NCBI GenBank assembly: GCA_004762125.1
Contig: SIHQ01000002.1
Location: 62,001 to 126,000, forward strand
Direction of reading: 5' to 3'
Source: Oceanospirillales bacterium
GTDB lineage: Bacteria; Pseudomonadota; Gammaproteobacteria; Pseudomonadales; Endozoicomonadaceae
DNA: 64,000 nucleotides
Shown in pieces: positions 26,097 to 35,046 of the stretch. The notes under the pieces are model-generated. The model saw only the letters and a program-made list of their open reading frames with translations. It was not told the DNA's origin and searched no databases. The position numbers and the translations under genes are program-made. How positions within the stretch are numbered: position 1 is the stretch's first letter; every line of letters starts with the position of its first letter.

Positions 26097-28613
26097 TCAG
26101 ACCTTGACGATCTTGACCGCGCACTTCTTGTAATCTGCTTCTTTGGACAACGGATCAGTGGCATCAAGAGTAAGCTTGTTGATCAACTGATTGGCGTCAA
26201 AGAACGGCATGAATACCAGTCCTTTAGGTGGACGGTTACGACCACGGGTTTCGATACGACTGCGTACTTCACCTCGACGGGATATAATCTTGGCTTCCAT
26301 ACCTCGACTTAGACCGCGCTCTTTGGCATCTTCCGGGTGCATGAAGATCACAGCATCCGGGAAGGCACGGTAAAGTTCAGGTACACGACGGGTCATGCTG
26401 CCGGTGTGCCAGTGTTCGAGAACACGACCGGTAGACAGCCACAGGTCATACTCTTCATCCGGAGATTCGGCAGGTGCTTCGTAAGGCAGTGCGAAGATCC
26501 AGGCTTTACCATCTTTTTTGCCGTAGAAGCTGACTTCTTCGCCGGCTTTAACGTATGGGTCATAGCCTTCTCGGAAACGCCACAGGGTTTCCTTGCCATC
26601 GATTACTGGCCAGCGAAGACCACGGGTCTTGTGGTACATGTCGAATGGAGCCAGGTCGTGTGCTTTACCACGGCCGAAGGTGGCGTATTCTTCGAACAGA
26701 CCTTTATGAACGTAAAAACCGAAGTCATCACTTTCCTGATTCATTCGACCCTTGAATTCGGACATTGGGTACTTGTCGACCTGTCCATTCTTGTACAGAA
26801 CGTCAAACAGGGTTTTGCCACGTAAGTGAGGTGCTTTGGCCAGCAGAGCGTCAGACCATACTTCTTCTACCTTGAAGCGCTTGGCAAATTCCATTAGCTG
26901 CCACACATCAGAGCGAGCTTCACCCTGAGGAGGCACTTGCTGATACCACAACTGGGTGCGACGTTCAGCGTTACCGTAACCACCTTCCTTCTCTACCCAC
27001 ATAGCGGTTGGCAGAACCAGGTCAGCAGCCTGTGCAGTGATGGTTGGGTATGGATCAGATACGACGATGAAGTTGTCCGGGTTACGGTAACCTGGCAAAC
27101 CTTCTTCGTTCATGTTCGGAGCGGCCTGCATGTTGTTGTTACACATCACCCAGTAAGCGTTCAGCTTGCCGTCTTTCAACATGCGATTCTGCTCAACAGC
27201 GTGGTAGCCGACTTTCGCGGGGATAGTGCCTTCTGGTAGTTGCCAGATTTTCTCAGCGTAATCGCGGTGCTTCTTCTTCTTAACCACCATGTCCGCTGGC
27301 AGACGGTGAGAGAAGGTGCCCACTTCGCGAGCGGTACCGCAAGCAGAAGGCTGACCGGTCAGGGAGAATGGACCGTTGCCTGGTTCGGAGATCTTGCCGG
27401 TCAGGAGGTGGATGTTATAAACAATGTTATTCATCCATACGCCACGGGTGTGTTGGTTCATACCCATGGTCCACAAGGACATGACTTTACGCTTTGGATC
27501 TGCGTAGAGCTTGGCCAGCTCAATCAGGTTCTCGGCAGGAACACCGGAAATTTCGGTCGCTTTCTCAACAGTGTATTCGCTGACGAACTTGGCGAATGCA
27601 GCGAAATCAATTTCTTTGGAACCACCTTTACCGGGGTTCTTTGCTTTCTGCTCAAGCTCGTGTTCCGGACGCAGACCGTAACCGATATCGGTGACGCCCA
27701 GACGGAAGTGAGTGTGCTTCTCAATGAACTCTTTATTGATCGCATCGTTCTGGATCAGGTAATTACAGATGAAGTTACCGATGGCCAAGTCAGACTGTGG
27801 CGTAAAGATGATTGAGTTGTCAGCCAACTCGAAAGAGCGATGCTTGAAGGTAGACAGTACTGCTACCTTTACATGGTCGTTAGACAGTACACGATCAGTG
27901 ATGCGGGACCAAAGAATCGGGTGCATCTCTGCCATGTTAGAACCCCAGAGTACAAACGCATCTGAGTGTTCAAAGTCGTCGTAGCAACCCATTGGCTCAT
28001 CGATACCAAAGGTACGCATGAAGCCACCTACCGCAGAAGCCATGCAATGACGAGCGTTAGGGTCAATGTGGTTAGAACGGAAGCCAGCCTTGTATAGCTT
28101 GGACGCCGCGTAACCTTCCATGATGGTCCACTGACCGGAACCGAACATGCCAACTGGAGGCATTTCGTCAGAGTTGCGTGTATCTTTCAGGGCTGCCTTC
28201 CATTTCTCAGCCATGATGTCGAACGCTTGATCCCATGTAATTGGAGCAAACTCACCGTTCTTGTCGAACTTGCCGTCTGTCATACGTAACAGGGGAGTCT
28301 GTAAACGATCCTTGCCGTACATGATCTTGGACAGGAAGTAGCCCTTGATGCAGTTCAGACCTTTGTTTACTGGTGCTTCAGGGTCACCCTGAGTAGCAAC
28401 AACCTTATTATCCTTGGTGCCGACTAATACAGAACAACCAGTACCACAGAAGCGACAAGGAGCCTTATCCCAATGGATATCAGTGTCTTTGCTGCTGGTA
28501 ATCAGATTCGTGGCGGAAGCGGTAGTGCTGATGCCCGCTGCTGCTGCGGTGGCGGCCACAGCACTGTTTTTTATAAAGTCTCTACGACTTTGTTCTAGCT
28601 TCATAGATTTCAC
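26097..28613 (-). CDS. napA: Periplasmic nitrate reductase catalytic subunit NapA
   Basis: Molybdenum bis-MGD enzyme reducing nitrate to nitrite in the periplasm. It has a twin-arginine signal ([19 protein letters not shown]) for folded export and a [4Fe-4S] site with Cys53, Cys56, Cys60 and Cys88. The molybdopterin domains extend to VKIVKV at the C-terminus. The length of 838 aa matches known NapA. The start overlaps the napD stop by four bases; an internal start at the Met of MKLEQSRR is possible. Its chaperone NapD and iron-sulfur protein NapF are encoded just upstream. Confidence 0.97.
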   Translation of the reverse strand: MKSMKLEQSRRDFIKNSAVAATAAAAGISTTASATNLITSSKDTDIHWDKAPCRFCGTGCSVLVGTKDNKVVATQGDPEAPVNKGLNCIKGYFLSKIMYGKDRLQTPLLRMTDGKFDKNGEFAPITWDQAFDIMAEKWKAALKDTRNSDEMPPVGMFGSGQWTIMEGYAASKLYKAGFRSNHIDPNARHCMASAVGGFMRTFGIDEPMGCYDDFEHSDAFVLWGSNMAEMHPILWSRITDRVLSNDHVKVAVLSTFKHRSFELADNSIIFTPQSDLAIGNFICNYLIQNDAINKEFIEKHTHFRLGVTDIGYGLRPEHELEQKAKNPGKGGSKEIDFAAFAKFVSEYTVEKATEISGVPAENLIELAKLYADPKRKVMSLWTMGMNQHTRGVWMNNIVYNIHLLTGKISEPGNGPFSLTGQPSACGTAREVGTFSHRLPADMVVKKKKHRDYAEKIWQLPEGTIPAKVGYHAVEQNRMLKDGKLNAYWVMCNNNMQAAPNMNEEGLPGYRNPDNFIVVSDPYPTITAQAADLVLPTAMWVEKEGGYGNAERRTQLWYQQVPPQGEARSDVWQLMEFAKRFKVEEVWSDALLAKAPHLRGKTLFDVLYKNGQVDKYPMSEFKGRMNQESDDFGFYVHKGLFEEYATFGRGKAHDLAPFDMYHKTRGLRWPVIDGKETLWRFREGYDPYVKAGEEVSFYGKKDGKAWIFALPYEAPAESPDEEYDLWLSTGRVLEHWHTGSMTRRVPELYRAFPDAVIFMHPEDAKERGLSRGMEAKIISRRGEVRSRIETRGRNRPPKGLVFMPFFDANQLINKLTLDATDPLSKEADYKKCAVKIVKV

Positions 28614-28894
28614 TCCTGATGCGTATAAACCAGAGCTGAGGACACAACCCCCTCGGCAACGCTGATTTCTGAAATTCGATCGACCATGATTCTTTCATCT
28701 GGCATTTCTTCTACGGTCACGACCATTTTTCCTTCCGGATTTTTGTCGTGTACCTCAACGCCAGGCATGTCATTCAATCTCTGTGCTACTTCTTTCATGC
28801 GATTTGGCATGGCACAAACCACCAAACCTGAAATGGCACAGACTTCGGTTTTGGTGACATGGCTATTAGCATGAGCGGTTGACGGTTGTTTCAT
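28610..28894 (-). CDS. napD: NapD, chaperone for NapA maturation
   Basis: Small cytoplasmic protein that binds the NapA twin-arginine signal until the cofactor is inserted. The 94-aa length and the pattern [20 protein letters not shown]...GKMVVTVEE fit the ferredoxin-like NapD family. It overlaps napA by four bases (ATGA type), so the two are coupled, and follows napF by 51 bases. Confidence 0.92.
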   Translation of the reverse strand: MKQPSTAHANSHVTKTEVCAISGLVVCAMPNRMKEVAQRLNDMPGVEVHDKNPEGKMVVTVEEMPDERIMVDRISEISVAEGVVSSALVYTHQE

Positions 28895-28945
28895 TGTTCT
28901 GGACTCAATCGGTTGTCAGGTTGTTGATACACATGATTTTTCTGC

Positions 28946-29431
28946 TCACGACTGCTTCATTGTCAGAGCTTGTACCGGACAATCTGTAATACACTCGCCG
29001 CAGCCAGTGCATAAATCGTTGTCGAGCTGTGGCTGGGCGATACCTCCTGGTTTAAGTTGAAAGCTAATAGCCTCAACTTCACAGGATTCCTGACAGCTTC
29101 GACAGAACACTTTGTTACTCGCCAGACACTTGTCTGTTATTTCCGGAAGCTGTCGCCAGGGGGTATCAGTAAGAATCAATGCCTTGTGATCACAGGCATC
29201 AACGCACTGTTCACAAAAGGTGCAGTATCCCTTGTCGTAATCTGCTTCAGGAAAACCACCGCTACCACTGACCAATAAGCCGGTTTCGCATTGCTCAATA
29301 CAGTCATTGCAGCGACGACACTGGTCAACGAACAAAGACTCGTTAATACTCCATGGCGGGCGCAATGTGTCGGAATCGGAGATTCGACCTCTGAGAAAAT
29401 GTCTGCGTGATGCCAATGGTGTTTGGGTCAT
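28946..29431 (-). CDS. napF: NapF, iron-sulfur protein of the nap cluster
   Basis: Cytoplasmic ferredoxin-type protein thought to help NapA cofactor assembly. The 161 residues carry several cysteine clusters: CRRCNDCIEQCETG, CTFCEQCVDACDH, a Cys-rich segment (CLASNKVFCRSCQESCE) and CTGCGECITDCPV. The order napF-napD-napA is as in E. coli and Vibrio. It is the first gene of the operon; its promoter should lie in the 322 bases shared with narX. Confidence 0.92.
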   Translation of the reverse strand: MTQTPLASRRHFLRGRISDSDTLRPPWSINESLFVDQCRRCNDCIEQCETGLLVSGSGGFPEADYDKGYCTFCEQCVDACDHKALILTDTPWRQLPEITDKCLASNKVFCRSCQESCEVEAISFQLKPGGIAQPQLDNDLCTGCGECITDCPVQALTMKQS

Positions 29432-29600
29432 GTTGATCGTGATGCTGTTCAGTGTCGGGTGAGTAAATTACTTGGGTCAGGGGCAGAAGATTTATCTGTA
29501 AAAACATCTTCCTAACCAGTCTTTGATGCTGATATTAACGATTAATAAACGCTTCGAAACCCCTTGGAAACGACAGAGTTAGAGCATTATTCAAACCGAG

Positions 29601-29616
29601 TACCTATTCAGGGGAA
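29601..29616. promoter_or_regulatory. Candidate NarL/NarP 7-2-7 site between napF and narX
   Basis: TACCTATTCAGGGGAA fits the inverted heptamer layout TACYYMT-N2-AKRRGTA: the first heptamer is a full match and the second differs at one base. It lies 170 bases upstream of napF and 138 upstream of narX. An overlapping perfect palindrome, CCTATTC-AGGG-GAATAGG (29603-29620), is an alternative reading. Confidence 0.5.
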
Positions 29617-29733
29617 TAGGGTTTTATTTTGAGCTTTGAAAGCATTGGCTTTTCTGGAACTTTAGTATCTCTTTACATTGGGTTGGCTCATGCCATCACT
29701 ATTTAGAGGTACGGGAATAAATCGGCAGGAGGT

Positions 29734-29747
29734 TTGATCTGAATCAA
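29734..29747. promoter_or_regulatory. FNR/ANR box beside narX
   Basis: TTGATCTGAATCAA is a perfect match to TTGAT-N4-ATCAA. It ends six bases before the narX ATG, too close for classical rightward activation. It may repress narX or activate a leftward nap promoter. Confidence 0.7.
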
Positions 29748-29753
29748 ATAAAA

Positions 29754-31532
29754 ATGAGGATATCGCTGCATCAGAAAGCTTTGGCAGCCATCAGTGCTGT
29801 TTGCCTGCTGGCTTTGATCAGTATTGCTTCGTCGCTATGGTTTGCCGCGTCGACAGAAAATGATGCGGCTGCTATCAATGTTGCAGGATCTCTTCGAATG
29901 CAGTCCTGGCGGTTAACTGAGCAAGTATTGATTCCGGAGCTGGTCAGTGAAGAAGCATTATTGAAGCTGATAGATATCTACGATAACAGCATTAATTCTG
30001 ACTCCCTGAAATGGCTGATGAATCGAAGCGATGAGTTGGGACAGCACTATCGATCGGTTCATTCTGAGTGGCAGCAGGAAATTAGACCCTTGCTTATGCA
30101 TCCGGAGGGGCGGAAATCGTTTATCAAGCGGGTTCCGAACTTTGTGGATAACATTGATGTGATGGTTAAAGTGCTTCAGTCAGATTCAGAGAATAAGCTG
30201 AAAAATCTGGTTGTGGTGGCTATCGGAACCTTGTTGGGTATTCTGATTATTGGTTTCTTTACTATTCGATTTATTCGTAAACATTTATTGAAACCGATCA
30301 GTGATCTGGGTATAGCTTCCCGGATGGTCAGTATCGGCCATTTCAACGATATTGAACTGCCTTACCGAAGAAATAATGAGCTGGGTCAGCTGACTCAGGC
30401 TTTCAGTGATATGTCTACAGATTTGTCCAGACTTTATGATCATCTTGAAGATCGAGTTGCTGAAAAAACAGAGGCGTTGGCCACGTCAAATAAAGCGCTT
30501 GAACTGCTCTATACCGCTTCACACCATCTTTCTCGTACCCCATACGACAGTCTTTTTGTTTCTTTAATGCTTAAGGATTGGCAGTTGCTGTTGAAGCTGG
30601 ACTCATGCCACCTCTGTCTGTCAGGAGTCGCGGACAGTTTCAGGTTGCAGAAGATCTCTCTGGTGGATGATATTCAACCCTGTCACGCCAGTAGTTGTAA
30701 TGATTGCATTCATGGCCGTAAAGAAGCGCCTGAAGGGCGTCAGCTAAAGCAGTTTAATCTTTCAGCAGAAGATCATTATTTTGGTTTTCTGCGTATTTCT
30801 ACTCTCTGCGATCAGGTACTCAGTGAGGAAAGCCAACGCTGGTTGCAGACCTTTGCTGATATAGTGGCGACTTCTCTGTATCAAAGCACGGTTAAAACCC
30901 AGCAACAACGTCTGCTGTTAATGGAAGAAAGAGCTGTTATTGCCCGTGAGCTACATGATTCTCTGGCTCAGGCGTTGTCGTATCAGAAGATTCAAGTCGT
31001 ACGACTGAAGAGGAAATTGGCCAAAACCGACGTGTATGCAGAAATGGAAGGGGTTTTAAATGAACTTCAAGACGGCATTAGTACTGCCTATCTACAATTA
31101 CGTGAGTTGCTAAAAACGTTCCGGCTGACCATGGCCGATGGGGACCTGGAAATCGCTTTGAGCAATACCATCGACGAATACAGAGAGCGTCAGCCAGGGC
31201 TTGAATTGTCGCTGGATTATCAGTTGAGATACTGCAAGGTTGAAGCGAGTCATCAGATTCATGCTTTGCAAATTGTTCGAGAAGCTTTGACCAATGTGAT
31301 TAAACACGCTGAAGCCACTCAGGCTTTGGTTCGTTGTTTTCAGGAAGACGATGGTCGTATTGTGATCGGTATTGAGGATAATGGCATTGGTCTGGAAAAT
31401 GTCAGTAGTGCTTCCGGGCACTACGGCACAACGATTATGCAGGAACGAGCCGCCAGTCTGGACGGGCAGCTGATATTTAAAAAGGGATCGCTGGGCGGAA
31501 CAGAAGTGTATCTGGAATTTGAGGCAGCCTGA
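29754..31532 (+). CDS. narX: Nitrate/nitrite sensor histidine kinase NarX/NarQ
   Basis: Membrane sensor kinase. TM1 spans about residues 12-31, and the nitrate-binding P-box is clear at 41-54 (INVAGSLRMQSWRL). TM2 lies near residues 153-175, followed by HAMP, a cysteine-containing central module (CHASSCNDC) and a HisKA_3 dimerisation helix with His401 in RELHDSLAQ. The HATPase domain has EALTNVIKHA and GIEDNGIGL. Length is 592 aa. The ATG lacks a close ribosome-binding site; AGGAGG (29727-29732) is 21 bases upstream and better spaced for a CTG at 29739. It is paired with a response regulator three bases after its stop. Confidence 0.92.
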   Translation: MRISLHQKALAAISAVCLLALISIASSLWFAASTENDAAAINVAGSLRMQSWRLTEQVLIPELVSEEALLKLIDIYDNSINSDSLKWLMNRSDELGQHYRSVHSEWQQEIRPLLMHPEGRKSFIKRVPNFVDNIDVMVKVLQSDSENKLKNLVVVAIGTLLGILIIGFFTIRFIRKHLLKPISDLGIASRMVSIGHFNDIELPYRRNNELGQLTQAFSDMSTDLSRLYDHLEDRVAEKTEALATSNKALELLYTASHHLSRTPYDSLFVSLMLKDWQLLLKLDSCHLCLSGVADSFRLQKISLVDDIQPCHASSCNDCIHGRKEAPEGRQLKQFNLSAEDHYFGFLRISTLCDQVLSEESQRWLQTFADIVATSLYQSTVKTQQQRLLLMEERAVIARELHDSLAQALSYQKIQVVRLKRKLAKTDVYAEMEGVLNELQDGISTAYLQLRELLKTFRLTMADGDLEIALSNTIDEYRERQPGLELSLDYQLRYCKVEASHQIHALQIVREALTNVIKHAEATQALVRCFQEDDGRIVIGIEDNGIGLENVSSASGHYGTTIMQERAASLDGQLIFKKGSLGGTEVYLEFEAA

Positions 31533-31534
31533 GA

Positions 31535-32197
31535 ATGAACAGCATTGCATTACAAGATGAAGAGTTAACCAGTATTTTGCTGATTGATGATCACCCCTTA
31601 CTGCGGAAAGGGTTGGCTCAACTGCTGGATGAAGAGGAAGAGTTGTCAGTGGTCGGGGAGGCCAGTGATGGTCAGACCGGACTGGATTTGGCCATAAAGC
31701 TCGAACCTGATCTGATCCTGCTGGATTTAAACATGAAAGGTATGGACGGGCTGGCGACCTTGAAAGCCATGCGAAATGCCGGTGTTGCTTCAAGGGTCAT
31801 TGCTTTGACCGTATCAGAGCATAGGGAAGATGTTTCCGCTATGTTCAAGGCCGGCGTTGACGGTTATCTGTTAAAAGATATGGAGCCGGAAGAGTTGCTG
31901 GAAAAAGTCAGTGAGGCGGCTACCGGTAAACTGGTAATAGACGATAGACTTGGTCAAGTGCTGGCCTCTGTATTGAGACCAGAAGAAGAAAAAACCAGTA
32001 AACTGGATCTGTTAACTCCCAAAGAAAAAGAAGTGTTGTTTTTTATTGCAGAAGGCGATGCCAATAAGGTGATTGCCCGCAAAATGAATATCAGCGAAGG
32101 GACCGTTAAAGTCCACGTAAAGCGTGTGCTGAGAAAGTTGAGCTTCCGCTCTCGGGTGGAAGCGGCAGTCTGGGTAGTGAATCAGAAAGTCCATTAA
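31535..32197 (+). CDS. narP: Nitrate/nitrite response regulator NarP/NarL
   Basis: DNA-binding response regulator partner of NarX. The receiver domain has the acidic pair in LIDDHPLLRKGL, phospho-acceptor Asp64 in LLDLNMKGMDG, and the Lys of LLKDMEPEEL. The LuxR-type helix-turn-helix is TPKEKEVLFFIAEG...VIARKMNISEGTVKVHVKRVLRKL. At 220 aa it is closer to NarP in feel, and nap is its natural target; NarL cannot be excluded. It starts three bases after narX. Confidence 0.92.
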   Translation: MNSIALQDEELTSILLIDDHPLLRKGLAQLLDEEEELSVVGEASDGQTGLDLAIKLEPDLILLDLNMKGMDGLATLKAMRNAGVASRVIALTVSEHREDVSAMFKAGVDGYLLKDMEPEELLEKVSEAATGKLVIDDRLGQVLASVLRPEEEKTSKLDLLTPKEKEVLFFIAEGDANKVIARKMNISEGTVKVHVKRVLRKLSFRSRVEAAVWVVNQKVH

Positions 32198-32200
32198 ACG

Positions 32201-32226
32201 ACTGACTGTTTATAGTCAGTTTCTGA
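32201..32226 (+). terminator. Hairpin after narP
   Basis: ACTGACT (32201-32207) pairs with AGTCAGT (32214-32220) and is followed by TTCTGA. The stem is short. It lies in the 32-base gap between the convergent narP and 916-aa genes. Confidence 0.5.
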
Positions 32227-32229
32227 CGC

Positions 32230-34980
32230 TTATTGCATCTGTCCCATAAGATGTATTAATCGGTTCAGGGTTGTCGGATTTAAATTTATCTCCATGGCAG
32301 GTGTATGAGCTTCAGTGTTATTCCCACCATGCAACAGTGGTGGGGTAGCTGGTGGAGTAGTGGCAGGTATTGCATTAGTTGCAGTCTGACTGATACCAAA
32401 CCAGTGATTGATACTGTTGTGCGCCACCATAACTCCTGCAATATTTTGTAATTCACTCTGATCTATCACTTCAGATTTTCCAGGGGTTTGTGCTGAAATG
32501 TGTTCGATAACCAGCTGTTCATCTTGGTGGTATATAGCGATAAAATCCTGATTAAAATGCAAGGCGATCAGTTGAAGAGTCTCAATGTTCTGTAGTGCGT
32601 TTCCGGTAAGGTCAGTCAATAAGGCTTGCAGACCTATATGATTAACAAAATGCTTTTCCTCTTGATTGAGAGTGTCTCCTCGGTCACGCCTCTGCATTAG
32701 CTTTTTTAGTCGCTCAATCAACTGTGCAACTAACTCCTCAGATGTCATATCAGTACTATTCAGCATATGAAGCACATGCTGGAACATACAAAGATTATTC
32801 GGGCAGGGAATATTAATGGCCTGGTAGCGATTACTTGAGATTAAGTTATGAAGCGACATCAGACTATTAATGTTTAAGTCCGTCAAGCTTTGGCTGTAAC
32901 TGGACTCGACCAGATAGCTGACGGTTCCCCTGTTATATTCTACTGTTGAATCTGTTGTTGATTCTTCAATGTCATTCGCTTCTGCATGAAGTCTCCTTGA
33001 TATATCTGCCATTTCAACTCGAAGAAACCCATCCTCATCCGCAGTTGATAGTTCTTCATCCATTAAATGTCTTTCCTCATAATCAGCTAGACGTATTTCC
33101 TCATATCCAGACAGCTGCCTGAGCCATTCATGGATGATGCTCTGGGCGGCCTGGCTGATCTGAAGATCATTGCTCCAGCTAGAATATTCATCGGGACTTG
33201 GTAGGGCAGCTAATTCCCGGCGAAGCTCGTCAATGTATTTCATTGCCTCAGCTTCTGCTGATGCACCAAATTGCATTTGAAAACTGCGGCGAATATTTTG
33301 AACCAAGCGTTTGATTGCGTGAGGAATAACTTTCAGTTTAGGACCGGATCCGGATGTGAAGCAGTAAGCCCCGACGGCCGCCAAACCAGCAACAGGTGCA
33401 TTGGCACCAGCGTCTACCAGACACTCCGCTGGATCAGTAGAAAACGTTGAGTATACATTGTACGCATAGGCTCCTGCTGCCAGGCCACTGAGAATGTTTA
33501 AGGTGATATCTGTTTTGCTGGCGTTGGAGTTTTTTTCAACAGCTAGCTCCTTAAGCCAGGAAACTATTCGAATGATGCTTTCAGCACCATCTTGCCCTGC
33601 GGCCAAAAACTTTCCGGACATAAACAGGGCAAAACCTGCTTCAGCAACCCAGTAGGTGGCGGCTTCAGAGCTGGTCATACATCCTGCTAGCTCACCAAAC
33701 GACAAAGTTTGTATAAGTTCAAAGGCAGCATTGGAGTCTACAGCGCCATAGCAGAAAGCTGGCACCATCATGCCTCCTAACAGTGCCAAGTTACAGGCTT
33801 TATAAGCATTGCCGCGCCTGTTGTTTATAGCTCGGTCATGGAGTTGAGTCAGATAGAAATCCTCATCGGACAAATCGCTGTCCAGCAAGTCAACACATTG
33901 GTTTTTCAGTCGTGAGGATGGAGCATACACTGCGGTAGCTTCAGCGGTTCTCAGTAGAAAATCTCTGGCTGATTGGGGCCATACAGAACGATTCAAACCC
34001 AATGCATCGGAAAAACAACGCAGTCTAGCCTGCCTATTTTCCGGCCCCATCGTAAGCCCCCGCTGGGTCGCCATGCGCAGGCAAGTGGCCAGCATATGAA
34101 CACTCTCCTCCATTTTGCGCTCATCAGGAAAGCTATGGCCGCGTAGCCTGTAGCTAAGATGATCCGCTTTACTGATGAAAATAGAGAGCAGGGCGGGACC
34201 CAGTGGTAGAGATATTGGTATTCCCGGGAGGTAGGAGTCGATCCCCAGTAGAGCAAAGAATGCTTTAAAACCGAAAATAGCCATCAGCACATCGAGAATG
34301 GCAGGTGGGGCTGCGACCATCAACAGTGCCAGATCTCTCCTACTGTGAATACCCTGAAACCTCAGTTGACTGGTGCCTGAGACTGCTCGCATGTTACTGC
34401 TGGCCAGAGAAATCAGCGTTATAGTGGCTGCCAACCCCATAGCAGCTTCAGGAGGATAGCCGTAACTGGAAAATATCTGAATCATACCGGTCAGGCCGGC
34501 AATGCGGTTAATAGAGCCAAAGATGGCACTGTTAGACAACAGGATGGCTCTGAGTGTTGTATGGTGCTCGCACTCCTCCTTGCGGGCAGTAACTGCACAG
34601 TCGTACATCAGCTGATTAAGAGCGCCTGTAACCGACATATTGTTAATCATTAGTGAAGCGATCTGACTGGGTTCGACACCTTCCTGTTGAAGCTGCTGTT
34701 GAAGCTCTGGAGTCAGATGTTGTAAAAATTCCAGTGCAGCTTTCTTTTGTTCTTCGGAAGGGGAGTCGTTTTCGGCGGGTAGGCTATAGCTGGTTGCATC
34801 CTGCTGATTTTCCAGTAGTAGCTCATCGGTCAAATCGTCTTCATTGTCTGCATGGGGTTTAAGGCATCGATATTCGTAGGGGTTAAGCCAACTGCAGAAA
34901 TATTGCCATAACCCGGCTTCTGCTGATTGGGAAATCAACAATAGTGAAAAGAGAGTGACAATTAATCCTCTTTTATTCAC
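32230..34980 (-). CDS. Large exported membrane protein with OTU-protease-like C-terminus
   Basis: 916 aa, no clear family. It has a signal peptide (GLIVTLFSLLLISQSAEA), an acidic region, then many hydrophobic segments between residues 130 and 560. The C-terminal 200 residues look like an OTU-type cysteine protease: a candidate nucleophile Cys731 in NNLCMFQHVLHML, a hydrophobic strand (LIALHFNQDFIAIYHQ) and a candidate His859 in NHWFGI. The residue before the Cys is Leu where OTU enzymes usually have Asn or Ser, so the match is partial. It is followed by a Pro/Thr-rich tail. A host-directed deubiquitinase is an inference only. It lies 66 bases downstream of the CotH-like gene on the same strand. 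Confidence 0.55.
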   Translation of the reverse strand: MNKRGLIVTLFSLLLISQSAEAGLWQYFCSWLNPYEYRCLKPHADNEDDLTDELLLENQQDATSYSLPAENDSPSEEQKKAALEFLQHLTPELQQQLQQEGVEPSQIASLMINNMSVTGALNQLMYDCAVTARKEECEHHTTLRAILLSNSAIFGSINRIAGLTGMIQIFSSYGYPPEAAMGLAATITLISLASSNMRAVSGTSQLRFQGIHSRRDLALLMVAAPPAILDVLMAIFGFKAFFALLGIDSYLPGIPISLPLGPALLSIFISKADHLSYRLRGHSFPDERKMEESVHMLATCLRMATQRGLTMGPENRQARLRCFSDALGLNRSVWPQSARDFLLRTAEATAVYAPSSRLKNQCVDLLDSDLSDEDFYLTQLHDRAINNRRGNAYKACNLALLGGMMVPAFCYGAVDSNAAFELIQTLSFGELAGCMTSSEAATYWVAEAGFALFMSGKFLAAGQDGAESIIRIVSWLKELAVEKNSNASKTDITLNILSGLAAGAYAYNVYSTFSTDPAECLVDAGANAPVAGLAAVGAYCFTSGSGPKLKVIPHAIKRLVQNIRRSFQMQFGASAEAEAMKYIDELRRELAALPSPDEYSSWSNDLQISQAAQSIIHEWLRQLSGYEEIRLADYEERHLMDEELSTADEDGFLRVEMADISRRLHAEANDIEESTTDSTVEYNRGTVSYLVESSYSQSLTDLNINSLMSLHNLISSNRYQAINIPCPNNLCMFQHVLHMLNSTDMTSEELVAQLIERLKKLMQRRDRGDTLNQEEKHFVNHIGLQALLTDLTGNALQNIETLQLIALHFNQDFIAIYHQDEQLVIEHISAQTPGKSEVIDQSELQNIAGVMVAHNSINHWFGISQTATNAIPATTPPATPPLLHGGNNTEAHTPAMEINLNPTTLNRLIHLMGQMQ

Positions 34981-35012
34981 TACCTATGCCTTTTAATTTG
35001 GAGGTGGGGAAA

Positions 35013-35035
35013 AGGTAGCAGACTGGCTGCTACCT
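35013..35035 (-). terminator. Terminator after the CotH-like gene
   Basis: The stem AGGTAGCAG / CTGCTACCT is 9 bp and perfect with a 5-base loop. On the minus strand the descending arm ends in TTTTCCCC. It begins 11 bases after the CotH-like stop. Confidence 0.75.
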
Positions 35036-35046
35036 GTAGGGTTTTC

